From Spirochaetales bacterium Spiro_10 (GTDB taxonomy: Bacteria; Spirochaetota; Spirochaetia; Treponematales; Treponemataceae), in contig LVBL01000006.1 in the NCBI GenBank assembly GCA_001604405.1, positions 62,001-126,000 on the forward strand: a stretch of 64,000 nt of DNA, written 5' to 3'. Under the pieces are notes generated by a model, which was given only the letters and a program-made list of their open reading frames with translations, searched no databases and had not been told where the DNA came from. Both the position numbers and the translations under genes were made by a program. Shown piece after piece: positions 1 through 8,078 of this stretch (positions are counted from its first letter, which is position 1; each line of letters starts with the position of its first letter).

Positions 1-862
1 AGTCGATCAAACCGAGGACGCCGTCGTTACGCGCTTCGGACGCTACCGTACAACCGTCGGTCCCGGCCTTCACTTCAAGATCCCCCTGGGGATCGACCGC
101 AGCTACAACGTCCCCTCCAAGGCCATACAGACCGAGCAATTCGGCTTCAGGACGGTGCGCGGGGGTTCCACCAACGTGTACGAGAACAACCTCACGAGGG
201 AATCCACCATGCTCACCGGGGACCTCAACATAGTCGACGTGGAATGGATCATCCAGTACCGCATCAACGACCCGCGCGCCTGGCTCTTCAACGTCCACGA
301 GGACGTCAGAAGGTCGACCATACGGGACGTATCGCAGTCGGTCATAAATACCCTGGTGGGAGACCGGGCGATCCTCGACGTCATCGGACCCGAACGCCCG
401 GCGATAGAAAACGCCTCCATAGCCATGATGAACGACCAGCTGCGCGAGTTCGGTCTCGGCGTTACGGTCATAAACGTCCAGCTCCAGAACATCGTGCCTC
501 CGTCAGGCGTCCAGGAGGCCTTCGAGGACGTCAACAAGGCGATTCAGGACATGAACCGGCTCATCAACGAGGGAAAGGAGGCGTATAACGCCGAAATACC
601 CAAGGCGGCGGGAGAGGCGGAGAAACTCGTGCAGGTCGCGCGCGGATACGCGGCGGAGCGCGTCAACCGGGCGCAGGGCGACGTGGCGCGCTTCAACTCG
701 GTGTTCGCCGAGTACCGGAAGGCGCCGGACGTGACGAGGCGGCGGCTCTACCTCGAGACCATCGAGGCCCTGTTCTCCTCGGAGCGCGGGACTACCCTCG
801 TGGACAAGAAACTCGAGAACTTCCTGCCGCTCAAGACGCTCGACAAGGGGGCCTCACGATGA
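1..862 (+). CDS. hflK: HflK-like SPFH membrane protease modulator (5' partial)
   Basis: This is the C-terminal 286 codons of an SPFH/prohibitin-domain protein. The reading frame is open from base 2, so the N-terminus and transmembrane segment lie outside the window. The visible part begins in the SPFH core (TRFGRY, VGPGLHFKIPL), runs through the conserved band and ends in a charged helix (EKLVQVARGYAAERVNRAQG) typical of HflK. In known systems HflK and HflC form a cage around FtsH in the inner membrane and limit its proteolysis; that role is inferred from the family. Its TGA overlaps the ATG of the next gene by ATGA, so the pair is translationally coupled, and the hflK-hflC order matches the usual arrangement. 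The HflK assignment over a generic SPFH protein rests on the HflC partner. Confidence 0.9.
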   Translation, partial: VDQTEDAVVTRFGRYRTTVGPGLHFKIPLGIDRSYNVPSKAIQTEQFGFRTVRGGSTNVYENNLTRESTMLTGDLNIVDVEWIIQYRINDPRAWLFNVHEDVRRSTIRDVSQSVINTLVGDRAILDVIGPERPAIENASIAMMNDQLREFGLGVTVINVQLQNIVPPSGVQEAFEDVNKAIQDMNRLINEGKEAYNAEIPKAAGEAEKLVQVARGYAAERVNRAQGDVARFNSVFAEYRKAPDVTRRRLYLETIEALFSSERGTTLVDKKLENFLPLKTLDKGASR

Positions 863-1842
863 GAAACTCACTATCACGCGCGCTCGTTACCGCCATTGCG
901 GTCATACTGTTCGTCCTGCTCGCGAATCCCCTGTACGTCATCAACGAGGGCGACCAGGCCGTTGTAACCCGCTTCGGAGAGATTGTAGCCTCGTCGTCGC
1001 AGGCAGGGCTTCACGTCCGCGTGCCCTTCGTCGATTCGGTGGTGAAGTACCCGCGCAAGGTCATGTCTCTCGAAGGCGACTCGCAGCGCATACCGACGAA
1101 GGAAAACCAGTTCATCATCGTTGACACGACGAGCCGCTGGCGCATATCCGACCCGGTAAAGTTCTACGAGTCGGTCACCTCGATAGAGGCCGCCTACTCG
1201 CGCCTCAGCGACATCATAGACTCGGCCGTGCGCACGGTCATCACCTCTTCGAGCCTCAACGACGTCGTCCGGAACTCGAACATAATCAACGAGCTGCAGC
1301 ATCGCGAAAACTTCGCCCTGGGCGCGGACGCCGAGGAGGTCCAGCTGAGCCAGATTACCGGCGAGAAGGTCGTATACGAGACCATCTCGCGCGGAAGGCG
1401 CGCGCTGAGCGCGGAGATGGCGGACATAGCGCGCACGAAGGTGCCCGAGTTCGGCATCGAGCTGATCGACATCGTGCCGAGGCAAATCAGGTATTCCGAC
1501 GAGCTCACCGAGAGCGTCTACAACCGCATGATCAAGGAACGGAACCAGATCGCGCAGACCTTCAGGTCGACCGGCGAGGGGAAAAAGGCCGAGTGGATGG
1601 GCAAGCTCGAGAACGAGCGGAAGACGCTCCTTTCCACCGCGTACAACCGGGCGGAGCGCATCAAGGGCGACGCCGACGCGGAGGCCTCGCGGATCTACGC
1701 CGACGCCTACAGCAAGGACCCCGAGTTCTACAGTTTCTGGAAGAGCATCGAGACCTACCGGACGACGATGCCGACCTTCGACAAGGTCATGTCCACGGAT
1801 ATGGAGTATTTCAAGTACCTGTATTCACCGAACGGAAGATAG
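859..1842 (+). CDS. hflC: HflC-like SPFH protein
   Basis: A 327-aa protein with an N-terminal signal-anchor (about residues 7-25), followed at once by the SPFH start (YVINEGDQAVVTRFGEI). Conserved stretches include WRISDPVKFYESV and the terminal region FYSFWKSIETY with a late DTDMEYF-like end, all characteristic of HflC. The start ATG overlaps the hflK stop codon. The length is normal for the family. It should sit in the inner membrane with HflK and modulate FtsH-type proteolysis. No own promoter is visible, and the next gene starts 3 bases after its TAG, so the three genes probably form one transcript. Confidence 0.93.
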   Translation: MRNSLSRALVTAIAVILFVLLANPLYVINEGDQAVVTRFGEIVASSSQAGLHVRVPFVDSVVKYPRKVMSLEGDSQRIPTKENQFIIVDTTSRWRISDPVKFYESVTSIEAAYSRLSDIIDSAVRTVITSSSLNDVVRNSNIINELQHRENFALGADAEEVQLSQITGEKVVYETISRGRRALSAEMADIARTKVPEFGIELIDIVPRQIRYSDELTESVYNRMIKERNQIAQTFRSTGEGKKAEWMGKLENERKTLLSTAYNRAERIKGDADAEASRIYADAYSKDPEFYSFWKSIETYRTTMPTFDKVMSTDMEYFKYLYSPNGR

Positions 1843-1844
1843 GG

Positions 1845-3398
1845 ATGGCGATAACCGAAGAACGCGTCATCGGCGGCGCGCCGCATACCGCGATTGACAC
1901 GGGACTGTCGGCGCGCGACTTCGCCAAGGCGCGCATGCACGATTCGCTCGCGGAAGGCGGTTACGCGCTTGCCTTCGACGGGACCATAACCCGTTGGCCG
2001 GTTACGGGGACGCTCTGCGACCGGGAGGGAACGGACAGCGAGTCGATGGTGGCCTACGGGCCGGCCTTCGGGGGCGCGACGCTCCTTTCCATCGTGACGG
2101 GAGACGACGTCGAGGCCGCATGGTCCGCCTTTTACCGTTTCACGTCCTTTTTCGAGCGCGTCGCCTCCTATGGCGAGGTCGGGCGCGAGGCCAGGAGAGC
2201 GGCCGTTGCCAACGGTCCCGGCGGCATCCTCGCATCGCCGGACGGCGGCTTTCTCGTGCTTCCGACAAAACTCTACGCGCGTTCCCTTCTTGCGCGCGGC
2301 GGCGATGCCGTTACGCGCGAACGGCTCCTGTGGACCTATCCCGACGACGATCGTGACGAGTCCCGGCGCTTCGGCTTCATGGCCGGAACGCTCGCCTACC
2401 GCGTCATCACCGGCAAGGCTCCCTTCGAGTCCCATCTTCCGCCCGAGCGCGGGGCGAATGAGGCGGATGACGGGCACGACGACGCGAGCGAGATCGCCCG
2501 GCTCATGAGAACGGCCGACTTCGTCCCCGCCGAGCTCGAGAACGCCTCCGTGCGAAGGCCCGCGGCGGACTGCGTAAACGCGCTCGTCACGATTTCGCTC
2601 GCGACCTCGCTCGATACCCTGCTCGCCTTCGGCGACGACTACCGTTCCGTGCTCGACCCCGCGCGGCACGGCGCGGGTGCCTCCGAGGAGGCGTCGCGGA
2701 CGCGCGAGCGGGTCGTGCAGGGACGCGCGCTCCGCGCGAAGCGCGCGGAGTTCCTCAGGAAACGCGGGAGGGCCCTCCTTGTCGGGGGCGTCGCGGCGGT
2801 CACGCTCGCGGCCTTCGCCGCCAGTTGGGCGCGCGGTGCCGCCTCGAGACCAACCACGCGGGGCATGTCCCCGCGGGAGGTGGTCGAGGCCTACTACGAT
2901 GCAGTCGCCTCCCTCGATACGGGACGCATCGACGGCTTCAGCACCAGGAACGCGAAGAACGAGTACGAGAATCTCGCCAGCACCCTCTTCGTCTCGACCA
3001 GGATGCGGCTCAATTACGAGGCGGGCGCTAAGCTCGTGTCGCCGGCCGTTCTCGCGGAAAAGGGCCCGCGCAAGGGTCAGACCGTGTTCGGGATAACCGG
3101 GCTTGAAATCGTGGAAACGGAATCAGGACCTGACGCCGCGGTCTTTCGCGCGTCGCTGTATCTGTGGGTTCCCTCGGCAGAGTCGGGGGCAAACGACGCA
3201 GGATGGACGGCGACCGACGCGGAGGAACCGCTGACCGTCTACAGGAACCGCGACGAGGTACGGCTTGTACGCAAGAACGGCCTCTGGCTCGTCGACAGCG
3301 TCATGCCGGAAGAACGCTCGGAGACGATCGCGGGGACGGGGGCGATCGTCGAGGCGCTCGCCTCGGGCGACCTGCCCCCCTGGGCGCCTACTCCGTGA
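1845..3398 (+). CDS. Single-pass membrane protein with degenerate kinase-like C-lobe and C-terminal NTF2-like region
   Basis: A 517-aa protein. The ATG at 1845 follows a GGAAG motif at the end of hflC. A longer reading frame open from 1593 lies inside hflC and is not used. Residues about 120-200 resemble the C-lobe of a Ser/Thr kinase: GGILASPDGGFLVLP in the position of the catalytic/DFG loop, then RERLLWTYP like the APE segment, then FGFMAGTLAYRVITGKAPFE like the helix F and tG.pPF motif. The HRD Asp, DFG Asp, VAIK Lys and glycine loop are not seen, so it would be a pseudokinase. A transmembrane helix lies at about 308-328 (ALLVGGVAAVTLAAFAA). The remaining ~190 residues begin SPREVVEAYYDAVASLD, which looks NTF2/limA-like. 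Domain calls are inference from pattern. The gene converges on lepB with an 11-bp overlap. Confidence 0.75.
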   Translation: MAITEERVIGGAPHTAIDTGLSARDFAKARMHDSLAEGGYALAFDGTITRWPVTGTLCDREGTDSESMVAYGPAFGGATLLSIVTGDDVEAAWSAFYRFTSFFERVASYGEVGREARRAAVANGPGGILASPDGGFLVLPTKLYARSLLARGGDAVTRERLLWTYPDDDRDESRRFGFMAGTLAYRVITGKAPFESHLPPERGANEADDGHDDASEIARLMRTADFVPAELENASVRRPAADCVNALVTISLATSLDTLLAFGDDYRSVLDPARHGAGASEEASRTRERVVQGRALRAKRAEFLRKRGRALLVGGVAAVTLAAFAASWARGAASRPTTRGMSPREVVEAYYDAVASLDTGRIDGFSTRNAKNEYENLASTLFVSTRMRLNYEAGAKLVSPAVLAEKGPRKGQTVFGITGLEIVETESGPDAAVFRASLYLWVPSAESGANDAGWTATDAEEPLTVYRNRDEVRLVRKNGLWLVDSVMPEERSETIAGTGAIVEALASGDLPPWAPTP

Positions 3399-5067
3399 CG
3401 CCCAGGCGCGACGGCGGCCAGAACCTGAAAGAGGCCGCGCCGAGAATCCGGTTGACCGGCACGTACTGGGGATCGATGTTCGAGCGGTAGAGGAAGGAAT
3501 AGGCGTCGTCGGGATCGACCGGCGCGAGGGTCGTCTCGTAGGAATGCCGCATGTCAAGCGAGTTGAAGCGGTTGTCTCCCATCATGAAAAAACATCCCTC
3601 GGGTATGTAGTTCCCCTCTCCCTTGGGGAATTCCCCCATGTTCCGCTGGTCGTTCCAGGAAAGGTAATACCGGTAGGCCTCCGCCTCGGCAAGAAGCCCG
3701 TTTCTCGTCTCGTCCGAGGCAAACTCGCCGGCCGTGACGTTGGACGTCAGCAGTTCGGCGTTCCGCACGACGAGCCGTCCGAAGGCGAGCTTAAGCATCA
3801 CGTTGAGGCGCTCGGAGCGTTCGTCGAAGAGGTTCGCGCGGTTCGGGCTCGCCGCCCAGGAGGTCATGAAATCGCGGAACCACAGGTACCCGCCGTTCGT
3901 GGTCAAGAGCACGCGAGAAACCTCGTCGCTCGACTGAAAGAGCGACACGATCTCGAAGCGGGCCCTCGGAAACAGCTCCGGCGCCGATACGACCGTGTCG
4001 GCGGAGCGCTTGAGCGCGGCGAACCGCCTCACGATGGCCTCGGCCTCGCGTCGCGCGGCGTCAAGGTCAAGGTTGGCCCTCCGGGATTCTATCGAGGCCA
4101 GTTCCGCGAAGGCGTCCTTCGTCAGCGGCACGTGCTTTACGAGCGCGAGCTCGGAGCGGGGCAGCGAGGCGACGTCCCAGGTTGCCCAGGTGGCGTCCTC
4201 CGCGACGGGAGAGAATCCCGCGTCTCCCGCGCGCTTCGCGTACAGGACCCCGTCCACCATCATCAGTTTCTCGCCGGGAACGCCCGTCACGCGCTTGACG
4301 AGGGGATCCGCCTTGACGCGCCCGAACTCGTCGCGATTGATGTTGATGGCGGTGAAGCTGAGCATGTAGACGAGCTGGGAGGCGAACGAGGTTACGCGGG
4401 CCTCGCGGGTATCGTTGTAGTGCGGATTGCTGAACACGACGATGTCCCCGCGCTCGTATCCGCGCATCCTCGGTATGCCGACCTCCGTGAGCGGAAACTT
4501 CGGCCCCGAAGGCGTTTTGACTACGACGACGCGGTCGCCTATCATGAACTCGGGAACCATGGACTCGGAGGGTATGGCGTACAGCTGAAAGAAAAACAGG
4601 TTGATTATCAGCACGAGACAGGCGGCCTGGACGAGGGCGTCAACCCACTCGAGGGCGTGGCGCACGGCCGATTTCGGCTTGTCAACGGCCGCATCGAGTC
4701 CGGGATAGCTCCGCATGATCCGCTTGTCCGAGAGGCGGTACTGTATCACGAACGCGGTCGCGACGATCGCCACCCACAAAACGGCGGATACGACGTCGAT
4801 CGCGTATGACGGCTCGGCCCCGGCGGACCTGCTCATCACGAAGGACGCGAACAGTACGAACGGCAGGTATTCGAGCGCCTTTCGGTAGGCCGCGAGGCGG
4901 GCCCGTCCCGGAGAGGCGCGGAAACGGAGGGAAAGGACGGCAAAGACGGCCGTGTAGCCCGCCGCCAGGAGAAAGCCCCCGAGCGACTCGCGAAGGGGAG
5001 GTATTATGAGGGATACGAGCGAAAACAGCGCGGAAAGGATGACGCAACCAATTATTGATACAGACAT
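3388..5067 (-). CDS. lepB: Signal peptidase I with large insertion
   Basis: A 559-aa S26A leader peptidase, which removes signal peptides from exported proteins at the inner membrane. The start ATG at 5067 has AGGAG 8 nt upstream; a longer frame to 5112 begins in the promoter and is rejected. There are about four hydrophobic N-terminal segments (residues 2-22, 32-47, 66-80, 92-110) and another at 144-163 just before the catalytic box. Box B is SESMVPEFMIGDRV with nucleophile Ser169. Box C is RGDIVVFSNP, box D is VKRVTGVPGEKL with general-base Lys258, and box E is MGDNRFNSLDMR at about 496-507. Between boxes D and E lie some 220 residues, much more than in typical LepB, partly helical and charged. 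All catalytic motifs are intact, so activity is expected. Confidence 0.95.
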   Translation of the reverse strand: MSVSIIGCVILSALFSLVSLIIPPLRESLGGFLLAAGYTAVFAVLSLRFRASPGRARLAAYRKALEYLPFVLFASFVMSRSAGAEPSYAIDVVSAVLWVAIVATAFVIQYRLSDKRIMRSYPGLDAAVDKPKSAVRHALEWVDALVQAACLVLIINLFFFQLYAIPSESMVPEFMIGDRVVVVKTPSGPKFPLTEVGIPRMRGYERGDIVVFSNPHYNDTREARVTSFASQLVYMLSFTAININRDEFGRVKADPLVKRVTGVPGEKLMMVDGVLYAKRAGDAGFSPVAEDATWATWDVASLPRSELALVKHVPLTKDAFAELASIESRRANLDLDAARREAEAIVRRFAALKRSADTVVSAPELFPRARFEIVSLFQSSDEVSRVLLTTNGGYLWFRDFMTSWAASPNRANLFDERSERLNVMLKLAFGRLVVRNAELLTSNVTAGEFASDETRNGLLAEAEAYRYYLSWNDQRNMGEFPKGEGNYIPEGCFFMMGDNRFNSLDMRHSYETTLAPVDPDDAYSFLYRSNIDPQYVPVNRILGAASFRFWPPSRLGVTE

Positions 5068-5093
5068 GGAGACTCTCCTATCGGAAGTTTTTT

Positions 5094-5128
5094 CAGTATA
5101 GCAAAAAAACACCCTCCGGGCTATACTG
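5094..5128. promoter_or_regulatory. Symmetric divergent promoter between lepB and fumarase
   Basis: CAGTATAGC (5094-5102) and GCTATACTG (5120-5128) form a perfect 9-bp inverted repeat separated by 17 bp. Each arm contains TATACT reading outward: toward fumarase at 5122-5127 and toward lepB at 5095-5100. The inner ends of the opposite arms would serve as poor -35 elements. lepB then has a short leader with a Shine-Dalgarno. The fumarase ATG is only 10 nt beyond its -10. Promoter function is inferred from position and hexamer match. Confidence 0.6.
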
Positions 5129-5137
5129 TAACACTAT

Positions 5138-6721
5138 ATGGAATTCGACCGCCTGGAAACGAGCCCCGCGGATTTCCCGAACCTTCCGCCGGACATGATA
5201 ACGCGTCTTTCGAGGCTCGCCTTCGAGCGGCTCTCGTTTACGCTTACCCGCGCGCATCTTGACCATCTGCTCGAAATCGCCGGAAACGGGCAAACGGGCG
5301 ATAACGACCGGCTCGTCGCCTCGTACCTTCTCGAAAACGCCATAATTTCGTCACGCGGGGAGCTTCCCCTCTGCCAGGACACGGGCACCGCCCAGGTCTT
5401 CGGCTGGAAGGACGAGGGCATACGGACGGGACGGGACGACGCAATCCTGATCGGCGAGGGAGCGCGCGAGGCCTGGCGCGCGTCGGCACTCCGTCATTCG
5501 ACGTCCGTCCCCGATGGGTTCTTCGACGAACGCGACCCCGGGGACAACAGCCCGGCACAGACGTCCGTCTTCGCGACGGTTCCCTCCGGGGAAGAACGGC
5601 CCGCCTACCGTTTCCTCTTTTGCGCCAAGGGGGGCGGTTCCTCCAACAAGACGACCCTCACGCAGGCCACGAAGGCTCTGCTCGAGCCTGCCGCGTTCAC
5701 GGCCTTCCTCCGGGAGAAGGTCGCCGCCCTCGGGACGGCGGCGTGCCCGCCCTATACGATATCCGTCGTCGCCGGCGGCATCAGCCCCGAGCAGAATCTC
5801 CTCGCCCTCAAGCTCGCCACCGCCGGGTACTTCGACGAACGGGTCGACGGTTTCGATTACCGGGTCATGGGCACCGTGCCCGAGCGCGACGCGGGTCTTG
5901 AAGAAGAGGTGCTCTCCATCGCGGCCGCCACGGGTCTCGGTGCGCAGTTCGGCGGGAGGTCGCTCGCGACGGCGGCGCGCGTACTCCGCCTTCCGCGTCA
6001 CGGGGCGAGCTTCCCCGTCTCGGTCGGCGTGTCCTGCGTCGCGCACAGGAACCTTCTCGCGCGCATCGACCAGGACGGCGTGTGGCTCGAGAAAACGGTG
6101 GCTGACCCCGCCTCAATCCCCGGCCTCGCCGAGGCCGCCGCGCGCTGCCGTGCGGCCCGCCCGGACGCCGTCAGGATCGATACCTCCGAAGGCATCGAGT
6201 CGCTCCGCGCCCGCCTCGCTGGCCTTGATACCGGCACGCCGGTGCTCGTGTCGGGGCCCCTCCTCGTCGCGCGGGACGCGGCGCACGCCCGCTGGCGCGA
6301 GCTCGTCAGGGCCGGCAAGCCGCTTCCGGACTACGTCGCGCGCTATCCGATCATGTACGCGGGACCCGCGGAGACGCCGGAAGGGCACGTCATCGGAAGC
6401 TTCGGCCCGACCACCGCGGGCCGGATGGACGAGTACGCCGGGGAACTCATGAGCCGCGGCGGCGCGCTCGTGACGGTCGCCAAGGGAAACCGGAGCGAGA
6501 CCTGGCGCGCGGCGTGCGCTGAATTCGGCGCGACCTATCTCGGCACGCCCGGCGGCATCGCCGCCCTGATCGCGGAACGCCACGTCGCCGAGTCGCGCGT
6601 GCTTGACTATCCCGAGCTCGGCATGGAGGCCGTGAGGCTCGTCACCGTGAGGGACATGCCCGCCTTCGTCGTCATGAACGGCCGCGGGGAGGACTTCTTC
6701 GCGCAACAGAAGGAGAGATGA
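5138..6721 (+). CDS. Class I (iron-sulfur) fumarate hydratase, fused alpha and beta domains
   Basis: A 527-aa single-chain class I fumarase, which interconverts fumarate and malate using a [4Fe-4S] cluster. The three cluster cysteines are visible: Cys79 (LPLCQDTG), Cys203 (AACPPY) and Cys300 (GVSCVAHRN). Other family motifs are KGGGSSNKTTL and GAQFGGRSLATAA in the alpha part, and GPTTAGRMDEY and the AKGNRS/GTPGGIAALI stretch in the beta part. The class can also include tartrate/mesaconate hydratases, so the exact substrate is not proven. The ATG lies 10 nt after TATACT and has no Shine-Dalgarno, so the mRNA may be nearly leaderless. The stop overlaps the next ATG (ATGA). Class I enzymes are oxygen-sensitive, which suits an anaerobic or microaerophilic spirochaete. 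Confidence 0.93.
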   Translation: MEFDRLETSPADFPNLPPDMITRLSRLAFERLSFTLTRAHLDHLLEIAGNGQTGDNDRLVASYLLENAIISSRGELPLCQDTGTAQVFGWKDEGIRTGRDDAILIGEGAREAWRASALRHSTSVPDGFFDERDPGDNSPAQTSVFATVPSGEERPAYRFLFCAKGGGSSNKTTLTQATKALLEPAAFTAFLREKVAALGTAACPPYTISVVAGGISPEQNLLALKLATAGYFDERVDGFDYRVMGTVPERDAGLEEEVLSIAAATGLGAQFGGRSLATAARVLRLPRHGASFPVSVGVSCVAHRNLLARIDQDGVWLEKTVADPASIPGLAEAAARCRAARPDAVRIDTSEGIESLRARLAGLDTGTPVLVSGPLLVARDAAHARWRELVRAGKPLPDYVARYPIMYAGPAETPEGHVIGSFGPTTAGRMDEYAGELMSRGGALVTVAKGNRSETWRAACAEFGATYLGTPGGIAALIAERHVAESRVLDYPELGMEAVRLVTVRDMPAFVVMNGRGEDFFAQQKER

Positions 6722-7077
6722 GAATGGCTGCAATCAATATCGACGAGGCCCTCGAGCGGTTCGACAACGACGTCGACATCTACCTGGAGATCGCGGGGGC
6801 CTTCCTCGAGTCGGGAGTCACGGACTCGAAGGGCATCGCCGACTCGTTCGCCGCGGGCGACGCGAAAAAGGCCCTGTACTTCGCGCACAAGATCAAGGGT
6901 GCCGCGCTGACGGTCGGCGCCGATACGCTCGCGGCCCTGGCCGGAAAGCTCGAGGCGTCCCTCCGAACGGACGAGAGCGCCGATTATTCGGACCTTTCCT
7001 CCTCGATCGCGCGCGAAACCTCGCTCGTCCTTGAGGAGATGAAAGGGCTCGTCAAGAAACTGAAAACGCCCTCCTGA
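6718..7077 (+). CDS. Histidine phosphotransfer (Hpt) domain protein
   Basis: A 119-aa stand-alone Hpt protein. The phosphoacceptor motif AHKIKGAALTVGA carries His57, followed by the helix TLAALAGKLEAS, as in the four-helix bundle of phosphorelay proteins. It would accept phosphate from a hybrid kinase and pass it to a response regulator; the partners are not in the immediate neighbourhood. The ATG at 6718 overlaps the fumarase stop, and a second in-frame ATG at 6724 is an alternative. The 3' end overlaps the convergent tatD gene by 26 bp. Confidence 0.85.
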   Translation: MRMAAINIDEALERFDNDVDIYLEIAGAFLESGVTDSKGIADSFAAGDAKKALYFAHKIKGAALTVGADTLAALAGKLEASLRTDESADYSDLSSSIARETSLVLEEMKGLVKKLKTPS

Positions 7078-7798
7078 AGTTCGCGCGCAGGAGCGTCACC
7101 GTCTCGTCGATGCCGGAGTTCCGCAATTCGGCGATACGTCCGGTTACGGGCACGATGTCCGAGGGTACCGAGCGCGACTCGCCTCGGAGCGTCATCCAGG
7201 GGGCGTCGGTCTCGGAAAGCAGACGCTCGGGCGGGACGGACACGACGGTCGCCGCTAGCGAGCGGTCGCCGCGCAACAGGCCCTTGCCCGCCGAGAAATA
7301 GGCGTTCACCCCCCGGCCGAGAAGCGAAGCGGCCTCGACGGGAGAGCCGGGCCATCCGTGAAAGACCACGGCGTTAAGGGCGGAAAGCCTCCGCGAGTCC
7401 GCGAACACGAGATCGAGCGCCTTCCTGCAGTGCACGACGAGGGGCAGGCCCGCGCGCCGCGCGAGATCCACCTGCGCGTCCCATACGGCCCTCTGCCTGA
7501 CCGCGTCCGCGCGATACTCGGCCGTAAAGCGGTCGAAGCCGCACTCCCCGATCGCAGATATCCTTCCTTCGGCGACGAGGTCCGACAAGAACCCCAGTTC
7601 CGCGTCATCCGGCATCTGCGGGTGTACCCCGAACGAAAGCATGACCGAACCGGGCCAGGCGCGCGCGAACCGTTCGCTCCATTCGAATTCGTCCCTTCGC
7701 CAGCAAGAGGCGCATACGACGGAACCGGGAACGAGAACGGGCTCGGTCCCCGCGAGGTCGGCGAGATCACGGAGATGGATATGGGCGTCCGAGTACAT
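7052..7798 (-). CDS. TatD-family metal-dependent hydrolase
   Basis: A 248-aa TIM-barrel amidohydrolase of the TatD/YcfH DNase family. Metal and active-site motifs occur in order: DAHIHL (residues 4-9), SFGVHPQ, AIGECGFD, VVHCRKA, VFHGWPGS and LLSETDAPW. Family members are metal-dependent nucleases acting on DNA ends or RNA; the substrate here is unknown. There is no Shine-Dalgarno. Instead TATAAT (7805-7810 on the plus strand as ATTATA) lies just 6 nt before the ATG, which would put the transcription start on the start codon. Confidence 0.9.
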   Translation of the reverse strand: MYSDAHIHLRDLADLAGTEPVLVPGSVVCASCWRRDEFEWSERFARAWPGSVMLSFGVHPQMPDDAELGFLSDLVAEGRISAIGECGFDRFTAEYRADAVRQRAVWDAQVDLARRAGLPLVVHCRKALDLVFADSRRLSALNAVVFHGWPGSPVEAASLLGRGVNAYFSAGKGLLRGDRSLAATVVSVPPERLLSETDAPWMTLRGESRSVPSDIVPVTGRIAELRNSGIDETVTLLRANFRRAFSVS

Positions 7799-7804
7799 AC
7801 ACCG

Positions 7805-7810
7805 ATTATA
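7805..7810 (-). promoter_or_regulatory. -10 element of tatD implying a leaderless transcript
   Basis: Perfect TATAAT read on the minus strand, with only 6 nt (CGGTGT) before the tatD ATG and no ribosome binding site. The -35 region is poor. Confidence 0.55.
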
Positions 7811-7862
7811 TAGCTAAAGATCGCGCGCCGTTACCCGAAAATCTAGGTATCTGGGGGTTATC

Positions 7863-8078
7863 GTGAAAAATTACTATATCAGAGGCTTGTCCGGCTCCAG
7901 CGATTACCTTTCGGTCCTGGAAGAAAATGACGAAGGTTGCATGGTTCGCATATACCGCGATCAGGACGGATACGAAAAGGTCGTCGACGACTTCATGACC
8001 CGTTCGCTGTTCGAATCCTGCGTTCGAACCGGATACCTGCTAGAAATGGAAGAGGCCGCGGCCTTCGCGATCGCGTAA
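7863..8078 (+). CDS. Small conserved-looking protein of unknown function, GTG start
   Basis: A 71-residue soluble, acidic protein beginning with GTG at 7863 preceded by a weak GGGGG motif. It starts MKNYYIRGLSGSSDYLSVL and continues with DEGCMVRIYRDQDGYEKV, consistent with a small beta-rich fold. No function is recognised. It is followed 30 bp later by a strong hairpin suited to end its transcript, which supports it being a real gene. Its last 39 bp overlap the extreme 3' end of the convergent miaA frame. Confidence 0.7.
   Translation: MKNYYIRGLSGSSDYLSVLEENDEGCMVRIYRDQDGYEKVVDDFMTRSLFESCVRTGYLLEMEEAAAFAIA

Noticed and set aside
1593-1844. N-terminal extension of the pseudokinase-like gene inside hflC
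   Set aside because: Lies entirely in hflC coding DNA, in another frame; ATG at 1845 with GGAAG upstream is the natural start.
3265-4809. Long plus-strand frame antisense to lepB
   Set aside because: Shadow of lepB; composition and lack of start signals argue against it.
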